Source: Bacteroides faecichinchillae JCM 17102 (GTDB lineage Bacteria > Bacteroidota > Bacteroidia > Bacteroidales > Bacteroidaceae). From it: a stretch of DNA of 37,440 nt. The stretch spans positions 1 to 37,440 of the forward strand of contig NZ_BAKK01000039.1 of the NCBI RefSeq assembly GCF_000614145.1, given 5' to 3'. Positions 16,807-26,100 of the stretch are shown here, in pieces. Every line of letters starts with the position of its first letter. Positions within the stretch are counted from its first letter, which is position 1. A program made the translations under genes and the position numbers. The notes under the pieces were generated by a model. It saw only the letters and a list, made by a program, of their open reading frames with translations, ran no database searches and had not been told where the DNA came from.

Positions 16807-17277
16807 TTAGTTGATGTATGTACAAATTTCTTCCAGATAATGCGCATCTGTTTCATCGAAACTGTTCAATATATTACTGTCGATATCGAGTACTCCAATG
16901 ACCTTTCCTTCCTTGACAATTGGTATTACTATTTCTGATCTAGATTCGGAACTACAAGCAATATGACCAGGGAACTGGTCTACGTCAGGTACAATTAGTG
17001 TACGCACTTCTTTCCAAGCAGTACCACAGACTCCTTTGCCGTAACGGATGCGTGTACAAGCTATAGGACCTTGAAAGGGACCAAGTACAAGTTCATCTTC
17101 TTGTATCATATAAAAGCCTACCCAGAAGAAATCGAAAGTCTGCTTTAATCCAGCTGCCAAGTTTGCGAGGTTAGCTACTCTATCTGTTTCCGTACTTACT
17201 AACGAATATAGTTGTGGAAGTAATTCCCGGTATTTCTCTTCTTTACTTCCCGTTTTGACGAATAAATTTTCTGTCAT
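16807..17277 (-). CDS. msrC: Free methionine-(R)-sulfoxide reductase (GAF domain)
   Basis: 156-residue GAF-domain enzyme of the fRMsr type, which reduces free L-methionine-(R)-sulfoxide in the cytoplasm. The three family cysteines are present with canonical spacing: C74 (GPIACTRI), C84 (GKGVCGTAW) and C108 (HIACSSESRSE), i.e. 10 and 24 residues apart as in E. coli. The WVGFY and DIDS motifs are also typical. It lies 37 bp downstream of the rhomboid gene on the same strand and is probably cotranscribed. Confidence 0.9.
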   Translation of the reverse strand: MTENLFVKTGSKEEKYRELLPQLYSLVSTETDRVANLANLAAGLKQTFDFFWVGFYMIQEDELVLGPFQGPIACTRIRYGKGVCGTAWKEVRTLIVPDVDQFPGHIACSSESRSEIVIPIVKEGKVIGVLDIDSNILNSFDETDAHYLEEICTYIN

Positions 17278-17314
17278 ATACTTAGTTTACTTCTTTTTAC
17301 GATTAAGGATGTCT

Positions 17315-19072
17315 TTATTTAGAAATTTGGATAGTTGATAAAATTGCGTTAAGATCGTTCATCGCTTCCGGATCACTGAGATGTATGACAAAAGAGAAAG
17401 TTCTTTTTTTGTTTTCCTGAAAATAATATAGGTGTATCTGCTTCATCTTCTCACCAGGTCTGCCGGGAGCATCCAGACTCATTAAGTTAATCGTTTGAGT
17501 CATGGGCAAACCAGCAATATTAACATTGGTTTGCTGATAGTCTGCTGAAGGTTTTCCTTCTTGGTCTGTGGGCAGGCTTAGTGATAATTCCTTTTCATAT
17601 TCAAATTCTTTCTGAGTATCGTAAACAAAGCTGGTAATAATAAGTTGATTTGCTCCGTTTAGCAATCGAAGCAAAGGAGGATCAACATTGGGAGCCATAC
17701 CTTGTGTGCCTGTTATCTTTTGCCAGTTACTGGGATATTGACAACTGAATTCTTCTACCGCACCATAATAAGTTAGCCAGGTGTCATTGTCTGTAATAGG
17801 GAGGTAGGTGGATAAATGACGGGAAGGTGAATTACTTTGGGAATCGTCAGTTGAATATCCTTCCCCATTTCCTTCTTCTAATTCTCCGTTAAAATAGGCT
17901 TCCACAATACCACTGTCCCATTCATTTCGGATTTCCGGATAGATAGGAGGGACATTTTTGCAAAGTATCAGAAAACTGAATAGGAAAATGCTGAATATGC
18001 CAAGTTCTCCGACAATAGAAATCGTTTTTTGAGCTTCGGATTTTTCAAATCGGTACCCTACTACATAGATGATTCCTAATAGAAAACCACTAAGTAAACC
18101 TCCGATATGTGCTGCGTTGTCTATTCCGGCTTGCAGTCCATAGACAAGATTGTAACCTACAAAGATAAGAATGCTGGTTAGTAATGCTTTTCTTTTTCCT
18201 TTTTCTATGCGGTGAAATAGCAGGAAAGCCAGGAAGATACCATAAAGTCCGAAAATAGCTCCTGAAGCTCCGGCGCTGATAGTTTCACCATGCATATAAA
18301 GACTGAAGACAGCCGAACAAAGTCCTGTCAGTAAGTAGGAAACGAACATACGGCGTGTACCTATTAATTCTTCTAGCCAAAGTCCGATATACATGAAAGC
18401 GTACATATTCATCAGAAGATGAAACACTCCGATATGTATAAAATTGCAGGTTAATGTACGCCACCAGTCTCCAGTGAGAGTAAGAGGACCGAAATCAGCT
18501 CCCCATTTAAGTAATGAAAGCGTGGAAGGCTCCATTATTCCCACTCCTGAAGCTATCATTATGATGAATACCAATATATTAATATCAATAAGAATGGGGG
18601 TTGCGAGAAATCTCTTACGTGGAATGAAGAAATATAAGAGAGATGATTTTTTCTCATTCTCTAGCAAGTACGCCTGTTCTTCTTCGGTAAGTGGGCGGTT
18701 GAAGTCTTCTTCTAACTTTTGGACTTTCTCTTCGAATTCTTCCGGAGTTAGTGTTGATTTCACTTTTTCCATTGCTTCTTGTAGCTTCTGTATATTTTTC
18801 CTGTTTTTACCGTAATCTACGAATTGTATGGAAACACATTGGCTGTGGACTGCTACTTCTCCTTCGCTAGTATCATTGATAGTAAGAATCACTTCTTCTC
18901 CATGTGAATGTAGTCCCATTGGAACTTCAAACAGAATTCCTTCGGGAGAGACTTCTTCAATATTCCATTTTAATTGTAGGGAAGCTTCAAGTGCTAGTAT
19001 TAAGATTTGTGTGTTACTCAGTCCTGAGAAATGTAGTTTAACGTCGTATGAAGGCTTGAGTTTAAATGCCAT
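17315..19072 (-). CDS. Rhomboid-family intramembrane serine protease with large soluble extensions
   Basis: 585-residue protein. The core rhomboid domain (about 155-370) carries H218xxxN222 (HLLMN), the catalytic serine S270 in GASG, and the catalytic His322 in NAAHIGG, on a six-helix layout with an extra helix near 350-372. Before it is a ~95-residue soluble domain and a charged helical linker (100-140, KVQKLEEDFNRPLTEEEQ). After it is a ~210-residue soluble C-terminal domain beginning with a low-complexity acidic stretch (about 393-415, GELEEGNGEGYSTDDSQSN). All catalytic residues are present, so an active protease is expected. Its substrate is unknown. It is likely cotranscribed with the fRMsr gene. 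Confidence 0.9.
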   Translation of the reverse strand: MAFKLKPSYDVKLHFSGLSNTQILILALEASLQLKWNIEEVSPEGILFEVPMGLHSHGEEVILTINDTSEGEVAVHSQCVSIQFVDYGKNRKNIQKLQEAMEKVKSTLTPEEFEEKVQKLEEDFNRPLTEEEQAYLLENEKKSSLLYFFIPRKRFLATPILIDINILVFIIMIASGVGIMEPSTLSLLKWGADFGPLTLTGDWWRTLTCNFIHIGVFHLLMNMYAFMYIGLWLEELIGTRRMFVSYLLTGLCSAVFSLYMHGETISAGASGAIFGLYGIFLAFLLFHRIEKGKRKALLTSILIFVGYNLVYGLQAGIDNAAHIGGLLSGFLLGIIYVVGYRFEKSEAQKTISIVGELGIFSIFLFSFLILCKNVPPIYPEIRNEWDSGIVEAYFNGELEEGNGEGYSTDDSQSNSPSRHLSTYLPITDNDTWLTYYGAVEEFSCQYPSNWQKITGTQGMAPNVDPPLLRLLNGANQLIITSFVYDTQKEFEYEKELSLSLPTDQEGKPSADYQQTNVNIAGLPMTQTINLMSLDAPGRPGEKMKQIHLYYFQENKKRTFSFVIHLSDPEAMNDLNAILSTIQISK

Positions 19073-19166
19073 AAGTCTTTTTTGTAGTTAGATTAGATCG
19101 TATTATTTTTCTTCACACAAAAGTAAGGAATAATAGTGAAACATGATAGAAATTAAGAAGGAATAT

Positions 19167-19202
19167 AAAAAAGCATCCGCTTCATGAGAAGGGATGCTTT
19201 TT
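19167..19202 (-). terminator. Intrinsic terminator of the etf/acyl-CoA dehydrogenase operon
   Basis: GCATCC (19173-19178) pairs with GGATGC (19192-19197), extended inside by CTTC/GAAG around an ATGA loop. A6 and T5 runs on either side make it work in both directions. Confidence 0.88.
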
Positions 19203-19223
19203 AGGTTGTTTATCTATTTTCGA

Positions 19224-20930
19224 TTATTTCTTGTAGAAAGCTAGTTCTTCCTGATCGAAGTTTTTGATAAAGTTAGTATGTTTCTCTATTTCTGCTTCAG
19301 CATAGTTCAAATATACATGTGCAGATTTAGCAAATAGTTCCGGTGCTTTACTTGCATCTTGGATTAATAAGTGGCACATAATACAGTCTGCCGCCATTTC
19401 CATAAGTCTGCGAGCTGTGAAGTCAAGTAGTTCCTGGTTTTGAGTCTCTTTTACGAGATTGGTGCAAGCTTCAAATTTATCTGCCATCTTTTTCAGGCTA
19501 GACATTAACGGTTCCATCTCGGGTGAACAAGGAATAGCTTCAAATTCGCGGATCGTTGTAATATAAGAGCCATTTGTCACGTAACGGATAGCAGCAACTG
19601 TCTGTAACTGAGTTGTACCTTCATAGATACTTGTTATACGTGCATCACGATAAATGCGTTGGCAAGCATATTCCATCATGAAACCTGAACCACCATGAAT
19701 TTGAATACAGTCATATCCGTTTTGATTGGCATATTCTGAGTTCATACCTTTTGCTAATGGAGTAAAGCTATCAGCCAATTTTGCATATTTCTTCTGTTCC
19801 TGGCGTTCTTCCGGGGTTAGTTTGCGTTCGCGGGCAATGTCGTCTAATGCTTTGTAGATGTCTACATAGCGGGCTGTTTGATACAATAGTGCACGTCCTG
19901 CATCCAATTTACCTTTCATGATAGCAAGCATATCATATACAGCCGGGAATTCAATAATTGCTTTACCAAACTGTTTACGGTCTTTAGCATAAGCTAATCC
20001 TTCGTTATATGCAGCTTGACTCAGACCTACAGATTGTGCGGCAATACCCAAACGCGCACCGTTCATCAGTGCCATAACGTATTTGATCAAACCGAGTTTG
20101 CGATCACCACAAAGTTCAGCTTTTGCATTCTTATATACTAATTCGCATGTGGGAGATCCATGGATACCGAGTTTGTTTTCGATGCGACGAACATTTACAC
20201 CGCCCTGACGTTTGTCATAGATGAACATAGACAGTCCACGACCATCTCTAGTTCCTTCTTCCGAACGTGCCAATACCAAATGAATGTCAGCGTCACCATT
20301 TGTGATAAAACGTTTTACACCGTTCAGCAACCAGCAACCATCCTTTTCGCTATAAGTAGCTTTCAACATAACCGATTGAAGATCAGACCCTGCATCTGGT
20401 TCTGTCAAGTCCATAGACATTGTTTCACCTTCGCAAATACGTGGGATGAAACGGCTGTGCTGATCGGGATTACCAAATTCATACAATGTTTCGATACAGT
20501 CTTGCAAAGACCAGATATTTCCGAAACCGGCATCTGCAGCTGCTACGATTTCCGCGCACATAGTATAAGGAGTAATCGGGAAGTTCAAGCCACCGAATTG
20601 ACGGGGCATAGTCATACCGTTCAATCCTGCTTTTACCATAGCATCTAGGTTTTGCTTAGTTCCTGATGCATATTCTACACGACCATTGGCACAATGAGGA
20701 CCTTCTTCATCTACGCCTTCAGCATTGGGAGCAATGATTTCGCCAGTAATCTCTCCTGTGATTTCCAATACCTTATCATAAGAGTCTATAGCATCTTCGA
20801 AATCGATTGGAGCATAGTCAAATTCATCTTTATCTCTGTAATTGCGTTCTTTAAGTTCGCAAATACGTTTCATCATCGGATTGTTCAAGTGATACTTGAG
20901 TTCCGGTATTTCTGTATAAAAGTTAGCCAT
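19224..20930 (-). CDS. Acyl-CoA dehydrogenase
   Basis: 568-residue FAD acyl-CoA dehydrogenase, oxidising an acyl-CoA to the 2-enoyl-CoA and passing electrons to the Etf encoded just upstream. Motifs include the flavin/substrate stretch MDLTEPDAGSD (173-183), YAKDRKQFGK (314-323), IHGGSGF and the catalytic-base region SIYEGTTQLQ (Glu437). It is longer than short-chain enzymes (~380) because of inserted segments and a ~120-residue C-terminal helical domain. It starts 6 bp after etfA, clearly one operon. The acyl substrate cannot be assigned. Confidence 0.93.
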   Translation of the reverse strand: MANFYTEIPELKYHLNNPMMKRICELKERNYRDKDEFDYAPIDFEDAIDSYDKVLEITGEITGEIIAPNAEGVDEEGPHCANGRVEYASGTKQNLDAMVKAGLNGMTMPRQFGGLNFPITPYTMCAEIVAAADAGFGNIWSLQDCIETLYEFGNPDQHSRFIPRICEGETMSMDLTEPDAGSDLQSVMLKATYSEKDGCWLLNGVKRFITNGDADIHLVLARSEEGTRDGRGLSMFIYDKRQGGVNVRRIENKLGIHGSPTCELVYKNAKAELCGDRKLGLIKYVMALMNGARLGIAAQSVGLSQAAYNEGLAYAKDRKQFGKAIIEFPAVYDMLAIMKGKLDAGRALLYQTARYVDIYKALDDIARERKLTPEERQEQKKYAKLADSFTPLAKGMNSEYANQNGYDCIQIHGGSGFMMEYACQRIYRDARITSIYEGTTQLQTVAAIRYVTNGSYITTIREFEAIPCSPEMEPLMSSLKKMADKFEACTNLVKETQNQELLDFTARRLMEMAADCIMCHLLIQDASKAPELFAKSAHVYLNYAEAEIEKHTNFIKNFDQEELAFYKK

Positions 20931-20936
20931 CTTTCC

Positions 20937-21956
20937 TTACTTGCTATTTTGTTTATAATACTTAATCATCTTCGGTACAACTTCTTCGATGGTTCCATTG
21001 ATTACGTAATCAGCAATCGAATTGATCGGAGCATCCGGATCATTGTTGATAGAGATGATAATACCACTTTCCTGCATACCGGCGATATGCTGGATTTGTC
21101 CTGAGATACCACAAGCAATATAGAGTTTGGGGCGAACAGTTACACCAGTCTGACCAATCTGACGGTCGTGATCTGCAAAACCTGCATCAACGGCAGCACG
21201 ACTGGCGCCTACTTCTGCATGAAGTTCTTTTGCTAGGTCGAACAGTAAATTAAAGTTTTCTTTAGAACCTACACCGTAGCCACCAGATATGATAATTGGT
21301 GAACCTTTCAGATTGTTTTTAGCTTTCTCTACATGACGTTCGATCACTTTTACTACATAGTCTGTATCGGCTACATATTTCTTCACATCATGACGAATTA
21401 CTTCTCCATTGTAATTTGGTGAAAGGATCTCTTTTTTCATCACACCTTCACGAACGGTTGCCATTTGTGGGCGGTGTTCAGGATTGACAATGGTAGCAAC
21501 GATATTACCGCCAAATGCCGGACGAATCTGATACAAGAGGTTTTTGTAAGTTTTACCTTCTTTCTTATCCTCGTGGTCACCGATTTCCAATGAAGTACAG
21601 TCGGCAGTCAGACCACTGGTCAATGCAGAAGAAACACGCGGACCGAGGTCACGACCGATAACGGTAGCACCCATCAGACAGATTTGCGGTTGTTCTTCTT
21701 TGAAAAGATTCACCAGGATAGAAGTATGAGGAAGAGAAGTATAAGGATAAAGTCCTTCACCATCAAAAACATGGAGTTTATCTACTCCATAAGGAAGGAT
21801 TTGTTTTTCGATATCTTTGAGGTCGGTTCCGGCAACCACTGCTTCGAGTTGGCAGTTTAATTGGTTGGCTAACGAACGACCTTTGGTCAGAAGTTCCAGG
21901 CTAACGTCTGCGACAATGCCTTCTTCTATTTCGCAATATACAAATAAGTTATTCAT
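20937..21956 (-). CDS. etfA: Electron transfer flavoprotein alpha subunit
   Basis: 339-residue FixB/EtfA protein. The C-terminal FAD domain carries GGYGVGSKENF, VGASRAAVDAGF, RQIGQTGVTVRPKLYIACGISG and ISINNDPDAPI, all diagnostic of EtfA. It accepts electrons from the acyl-CoA dehydrogenase encoded next. The 47-bp gap from etfB contains a perfect 9-bp hairpin (21978-21998). The frame is intact. Confidence 0.95.
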   Translation of the reverse strand: MNNLFVYCEIEEGIVADVSLELLTKGRSLANQLNCQLEAVVAGTDLKDIEKQILPYGVDKLHVFDGEGLYPYTSLPHTSILVNLFKEEQPQICLMGATVIGRDLGPRVSSALTSGLTADCTSLEIGDHEDKKEGKTYKNLLYQIRPAFGGNIVATIVNPEHRPQMATVREGVMKKEILSPNYNGEVIRHDVKKYVADTDYVVKVIERHVEKAKNNLKGSPIIISGGYGVGSKENFNLLFDLAKELHAEVGASRAAVDAGFADHDRQIGQTGVTVRPKLYIACGISGQIQHIAGMQESGIIISINNDPDAPINSIADYVINGTIEEVVPKMIKYYKQNSK

Positions 21957-21977
21957 ATTATTAATGTTTTTTGGTAG

Positions 21978-21998
21978 TTAAGTAGTGGTACTACTTAA
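21978..21998 (-). promoter_or_regulatory. Perfect hairpin in the etfB-etfA gap
   Basis: TTAAGTAGT (21978-21986) and ACTACTTAA (21990-21998) form a 9-bp stem with a 3-nt loop. The core ACTACTT also occurs in the etfB leader (22924-22930 region, as AAGTAGT on the plus strand). No T run follows, so it is more likely an RNA-processing or stability element than a terminator. Confidence 0.5.
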
Positions 21999-22003
21999 TT
22001 ACT

Positions 22004-22875
22004 TTAACCAATTGTGTGGTTAGCTAATAGTTCAACAATTAAGTCTTCCACGTCGCGGTCGCTGCCGCTGATGGTTTTACTCTCTTTAGCCTGGAACACG
22101 ATGTTCTGAATAGCTTTTACTTTGGTTGGCGAACCTGAAAGACCACATTGAACAAGATCTCCGTTTACATCGGATACACTCCATTCGGTCAGATTTAAGT
22201 AATCACGTTTGTCGTACAGGTCAGTATAATCAAGATTACCTTGTTGCTTTTCCGTAACAGTCTTAGCGTGTTTGTACTTTTGTACTAATTTTGCATTACG
22301 TGGACGGCAGGGAGCAGCAGAACCATTTACAGTGATAACGATAGGTAGAGGCCCTTCTACAGTTTCCACACCACCGTCGATATGACGTTTCACTTTGATT
22401 TTACCTTCGCCTACTTCTAGAATTTCTTCTGCGTATGTAATTTGCGTCAAACCTAACTTTTCCGCTACTTGTGGGCCTACCTGTGCAGTATCACCATCAA
22501 TAGCTTGACGTCCGCCAATAATAATATCGCATTCACCAATTTTGCGGATAGCAGTAGCGAGTGCATAAGAAGTGGCCAGTGTATCTGCACCGGCAAAAGC
22601 GCGGTCGGTTAATAAATATCCATTATCTGCACCGCGGAAAAGTCCTTCACGAATAATATCGGCTGCACGTCCCGGTCCCATTGTCAGAATGGTAACGGTG
22701 GAGCCGGATGAGCATCTTTCAGTCGAAGAGCTTGCTCAAGAGCATTCAGGTCTTCGGGATTGAAGATGGCAGGGAGTGCCGCACGGTTAATCGTTCCGTC
22801 GGCTTTCATGGCATCTTTCCCAACGTTACGTGTGTCGGGAACTTGTTTAGCCAATACAACAATTTTCAAACTCAT
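22004..22875 (-). pseudogene. etfB: Electron transfer flavoprotein beta subunit, one frameshift
   Basis: EtfB/FixA subunit that binds AMP and pairs with EtfA. The start ATG 22875 gives MSLKIVVLAKQVPDT, the normal family N-terminus. The frame fails after ALRLKDAHP; the downstream frame gives STVTILTMGPGRAADIIREG and the rest of the protein to the stop at 22004. One missing G near 22704 (CCGGGCTC read as CCGGCTC) restores 290 residues in continuous family order. The downstream part alone would begin at ATG 22681. With intact etfA and acyl-CoA dehydrogenase downstream, a sequencing error is the simpler reading, but a real mutation would disable the operon. Confidence 0.87.
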
Positions 22876-22970
22876 GTTATTAATTTTAGTATTAGTATTT
22901 CTACAAGTTAGTAGCCAGTAGTCAAGTAGTAATGTCATGCTATCTAACTATCCGGTTAACTATCAGTGTG

Positions 22971-23000
22971 CAAATTTACGCAAACACTTGGTTCTGACAA
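22971..23000 (-). promoter_or_regulatory. Promoter of the etf/acyl-CoA dehydrogenase operon
   Basis: On the minus strand TTG (23000-22998) is followed 19 nt later by TAAATTTG (22978-22971), matching the Bacteroides -33/-7 pattern. It predicts a leader of about 90 nt before the etfB ATG. Confidence 0.6.
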
Positions 23001-23102
23001 GAAAACTGCATAAAAAATGCACATGCTTAAGGAATTTGAGCAAAAGAGAGGGGATTAAGGTGTGTATGTTAATACTTTCCATTGTTCACCCCGATAAACC
23101 AA

Positions 23103-23150
23103 TATAAAACTAAATTCCTCAAATTTTTTTTGAGGAATTTTAGTTTTATA
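23103..23150 (-). terminator. Long hairpin terminator of the fimbrial operon
   Basis: Arms at 23103-23123 and 23129-23150 pair almost perfectly (one bulged A) with a 5-nt T loop; the core is TTCCTCAAA/TTTGAGGAA. It lies 28 bp past the stop of the last fimbrial gene and works as a stable 3' end. It also separates that operon from the etf promoter. Confidence 0.8.
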
Positions 23151-23177
23151 CCATGTTTCCAATATGGAGTTTAAGAT

Positions 23178-26100
23178 TTATTTTTGTTCATCCCTGATTG
23201 GCCGTACTGAAAAACCGTATGCATTGTTAGTGCCATAAATGATTCCCAGAGGCGCGTTTATAGGCTGTGTTGTGTTTGTCGTGTATTGCCTATAATCAAT
23301 TGAAAATAATAGAGTACTGCTTGATGCAGTAGTATTTACACTTCCCTGAAAACCGGATGTGGCTATAAAAGTAAGTTTGGAGTGAGCCGCCCAAGTGCCA
23401 TATTCAATAGTGCGGTTGGCTGTTCCCATGTCCCGTAAACCCGTAGATGGGAAGACAACTGTGTTTCCTGATCTTGTCGTTAACTCCCAGCCTATGTTTA
23501 TTCTACTGTGTAAATCTAATATCGCTTTAAAACTATTTGCATCCTCTTCCTTTTTACTGCTTCCTAAAACGATTCCTTCTTTTGCAAATGTGGAAAAGAC
23601 TGACGGTGGCGGTACCTTATATCCGGCCGGAGACGGATCATATACAGTTTTGACTACATATATATTATTGGGATAATTGGCCGTTCCAGTTTTCCCATTT
23701 ACGATAAGCTGTGAATTCCAAAAGTTTGCAATCGTCTTTTGTCTATAATCTTCAGAACTTCCATCGTGCCAATGACGTCTCTTATAGTTTGCATCATTAT
23801 ATTCGGGGTTACTTTCATCTTTAGGTATGTTGTTATTGTACATAAAGAAATGATAAGGTGCCCGAATGGTTGCACCTATCGGTACTGTACTATTTTGGGA
23901 TGTGAACCTGTAGTTAGGAGTGGAATAGAATACTTTATTTGCGATGTCGAATTGTTCTTCTTTTTCACCAGCCAAAGTGCGTATTTCTTCATTGTACACT
24001 CCCGGAAGCATCGGATCTTTACGTCCCCACTGGTAATATGTGTTGTCACCAGCTATAGATGCGATTACAGCAGGCTGTGTGAAAGCGATCACACCATTCT
24101 CGTTGGGCTGAGATACTCCAGTAATGTTTGTTGGCTTAATAACAACTTCACCTTTTCCTGGAATAATTGCCTTAATACGCATCAGTACAGGTCTTTCCTT
24201 ATCTCCTTCATGCGGAGTACAATAGCCAAGATTAGATGGGGCAAAAAGGAATTCTTTACCTTCCTCATTATTTAGCCCGGTATTTATGGACTGAGTCCAA
24301 TTGTAGTGTGTTACCCAAATATGCCAGCTCCACAATATGTTGGAGTTACTGAGTACGGCAATTACTGCATTACCCTGATTAAGACTTTCTTGAGGTACGC
24401 AGAAGTGTACCCATCCATCTTTATATTCGATTTCGGTGACGAGATCCGGACTGTCTTGCCATATAAGCACCGCTTTTTCAATGCCTTGGATTGGGCCCTG
24501 AGCGACAGTACGATTGTCACCAGCAACAAAGTCCTTCAGAATCTTATTTTTCATAACCTCATCGGTTATATCCGAATGACAGGAATATGCTTTGTCATCA
24601 CCATTCTTATATGTATTTCCGTAATAGGCAGGGAACTTATAGTGTCCATGATCGTGAACCATATAACAATTTGCACTGTGATTGGAAAGAGTATTGTTTC
24701 CAACAAGGTCCCAGTCTTTCTTACCTTCCGTTGTCGAGATGCCCTCAAATACACGCTGAGAAGCGGTGAAACTTGGTTGTGCAGGCAGAAGAATAGTTCC
24801 TTTTGTTGATTCACCAACGGCCTTAATTGTAGCATCTGATACCGGATTCCATCCATAAGTCCTGTTACCGTCATTTGTATTCCAGTTGATTCCTCCGTCA
24901 GTAGAATATTCTATCTCAAAAGAAAGATCAAGTGTTTTTGTCTCGGCCTTTTCTTGCATCACATTGATGTATGCAGTAATATCTACATCGTGCAAGAACC
25001 CACTAACTGGGAGATAAGCTGCTTTATCCTCATCGGTCATGGGAATGTTAGCCACATCAAAAGTTCCTTCTCCGAATTTATATCCTCCGTTCGGCCACTG
25101 GCCGTTGCGGTTTACCGTCATTTTAAATACTGGCTCGATGACGATGCCTGTGGAACTGACAGAGTAGGTGACGCGCTTTCCAACGGGCCATGTGGTGTCC
25201 TTCAGATTGGCAACCAAAGTACGGGGAGTGCCAGTAGGTTCATCAGTGAAATAGATAATCAACTGTGCATCTTCCGGTAGAGTCTGAGGAATCATCATAA
25301 ATGTGAATTCATTATCTGTGATCACAGTTCCAGGTTTCGCATTGCCTTTGTCATCCTTATTCTCTGACAAATCTACGTTGATATCTTTTATTTCAAACGC
25401 TTTCGGCTCTCCTTGTGGAGTCCATGTAGAGCCAATCTTATATTTTCCTTCTCCGTATACATTTAAAATTTCTACTCCGGTAATCTTGCCGGCGAGCATA
25501 TTGTCACCTGCCTTTATCGTAATAGCCGTAAGTGCATGCCCGAACTCCAGATTCACAGCTCCTTCTGAGCCATCCCCCGCACAGTCTTTGACGGCATATA
25601 GGAGGTCAGGCTGTTCTTTTACATCTAAAGGTACGGTATAAGTGAGTGTGGGAATACCTTGTGCACTGTTTGATGAATGAATGACTGCATCTTCGGAATT
25701 ATCCGAATAGGGATGATATGCGAAAAACCTTATCCTTCCTGAATTTACCCACTCGAGTTTTTCGTCGGTTTTCCACGTCCCGTCTTTTGGGGTCATTTTC
25801 AAATTATGGGCGAAATTTGTAGTCCATTTATTATCTTCATCTTTTTCAGGCCAAGTTCCAGTGTAGCATATTGCGGAGAGACCGAATCCCGTTTTTTCCA
25901 ATGATTCTGTAGATGTTACCGGTACTCCCCTGGTAATCGTTTCATGACCATTATTTTCAGTTGGTTCCGAAATTTTAGTAACAAGATAAAGCGGCTCTGC
26001 ATCCGATGATTGTGACATTTTTCTTATACTCGTGCCTGTGGTTGCGGAGGACGCACAGCCGGTCCAATTCTTCTGAACCTTAACATCGAACGAGAGATTT

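Noticed and set aside
20160..20648. 162-codon plus-strand frame inside the acyl-CoA dehydrogenase gene
   Set aside because: Antisense to a clearly conserved enzyme; no motif, no start context.
23739..24275. 178-codon plus-strand frame inside the large fimbrillin gene, with other frames there
   Set aside because: Cys/Phe/Ile-rich antisense translations without domains; the minus-strand protein explains the region.
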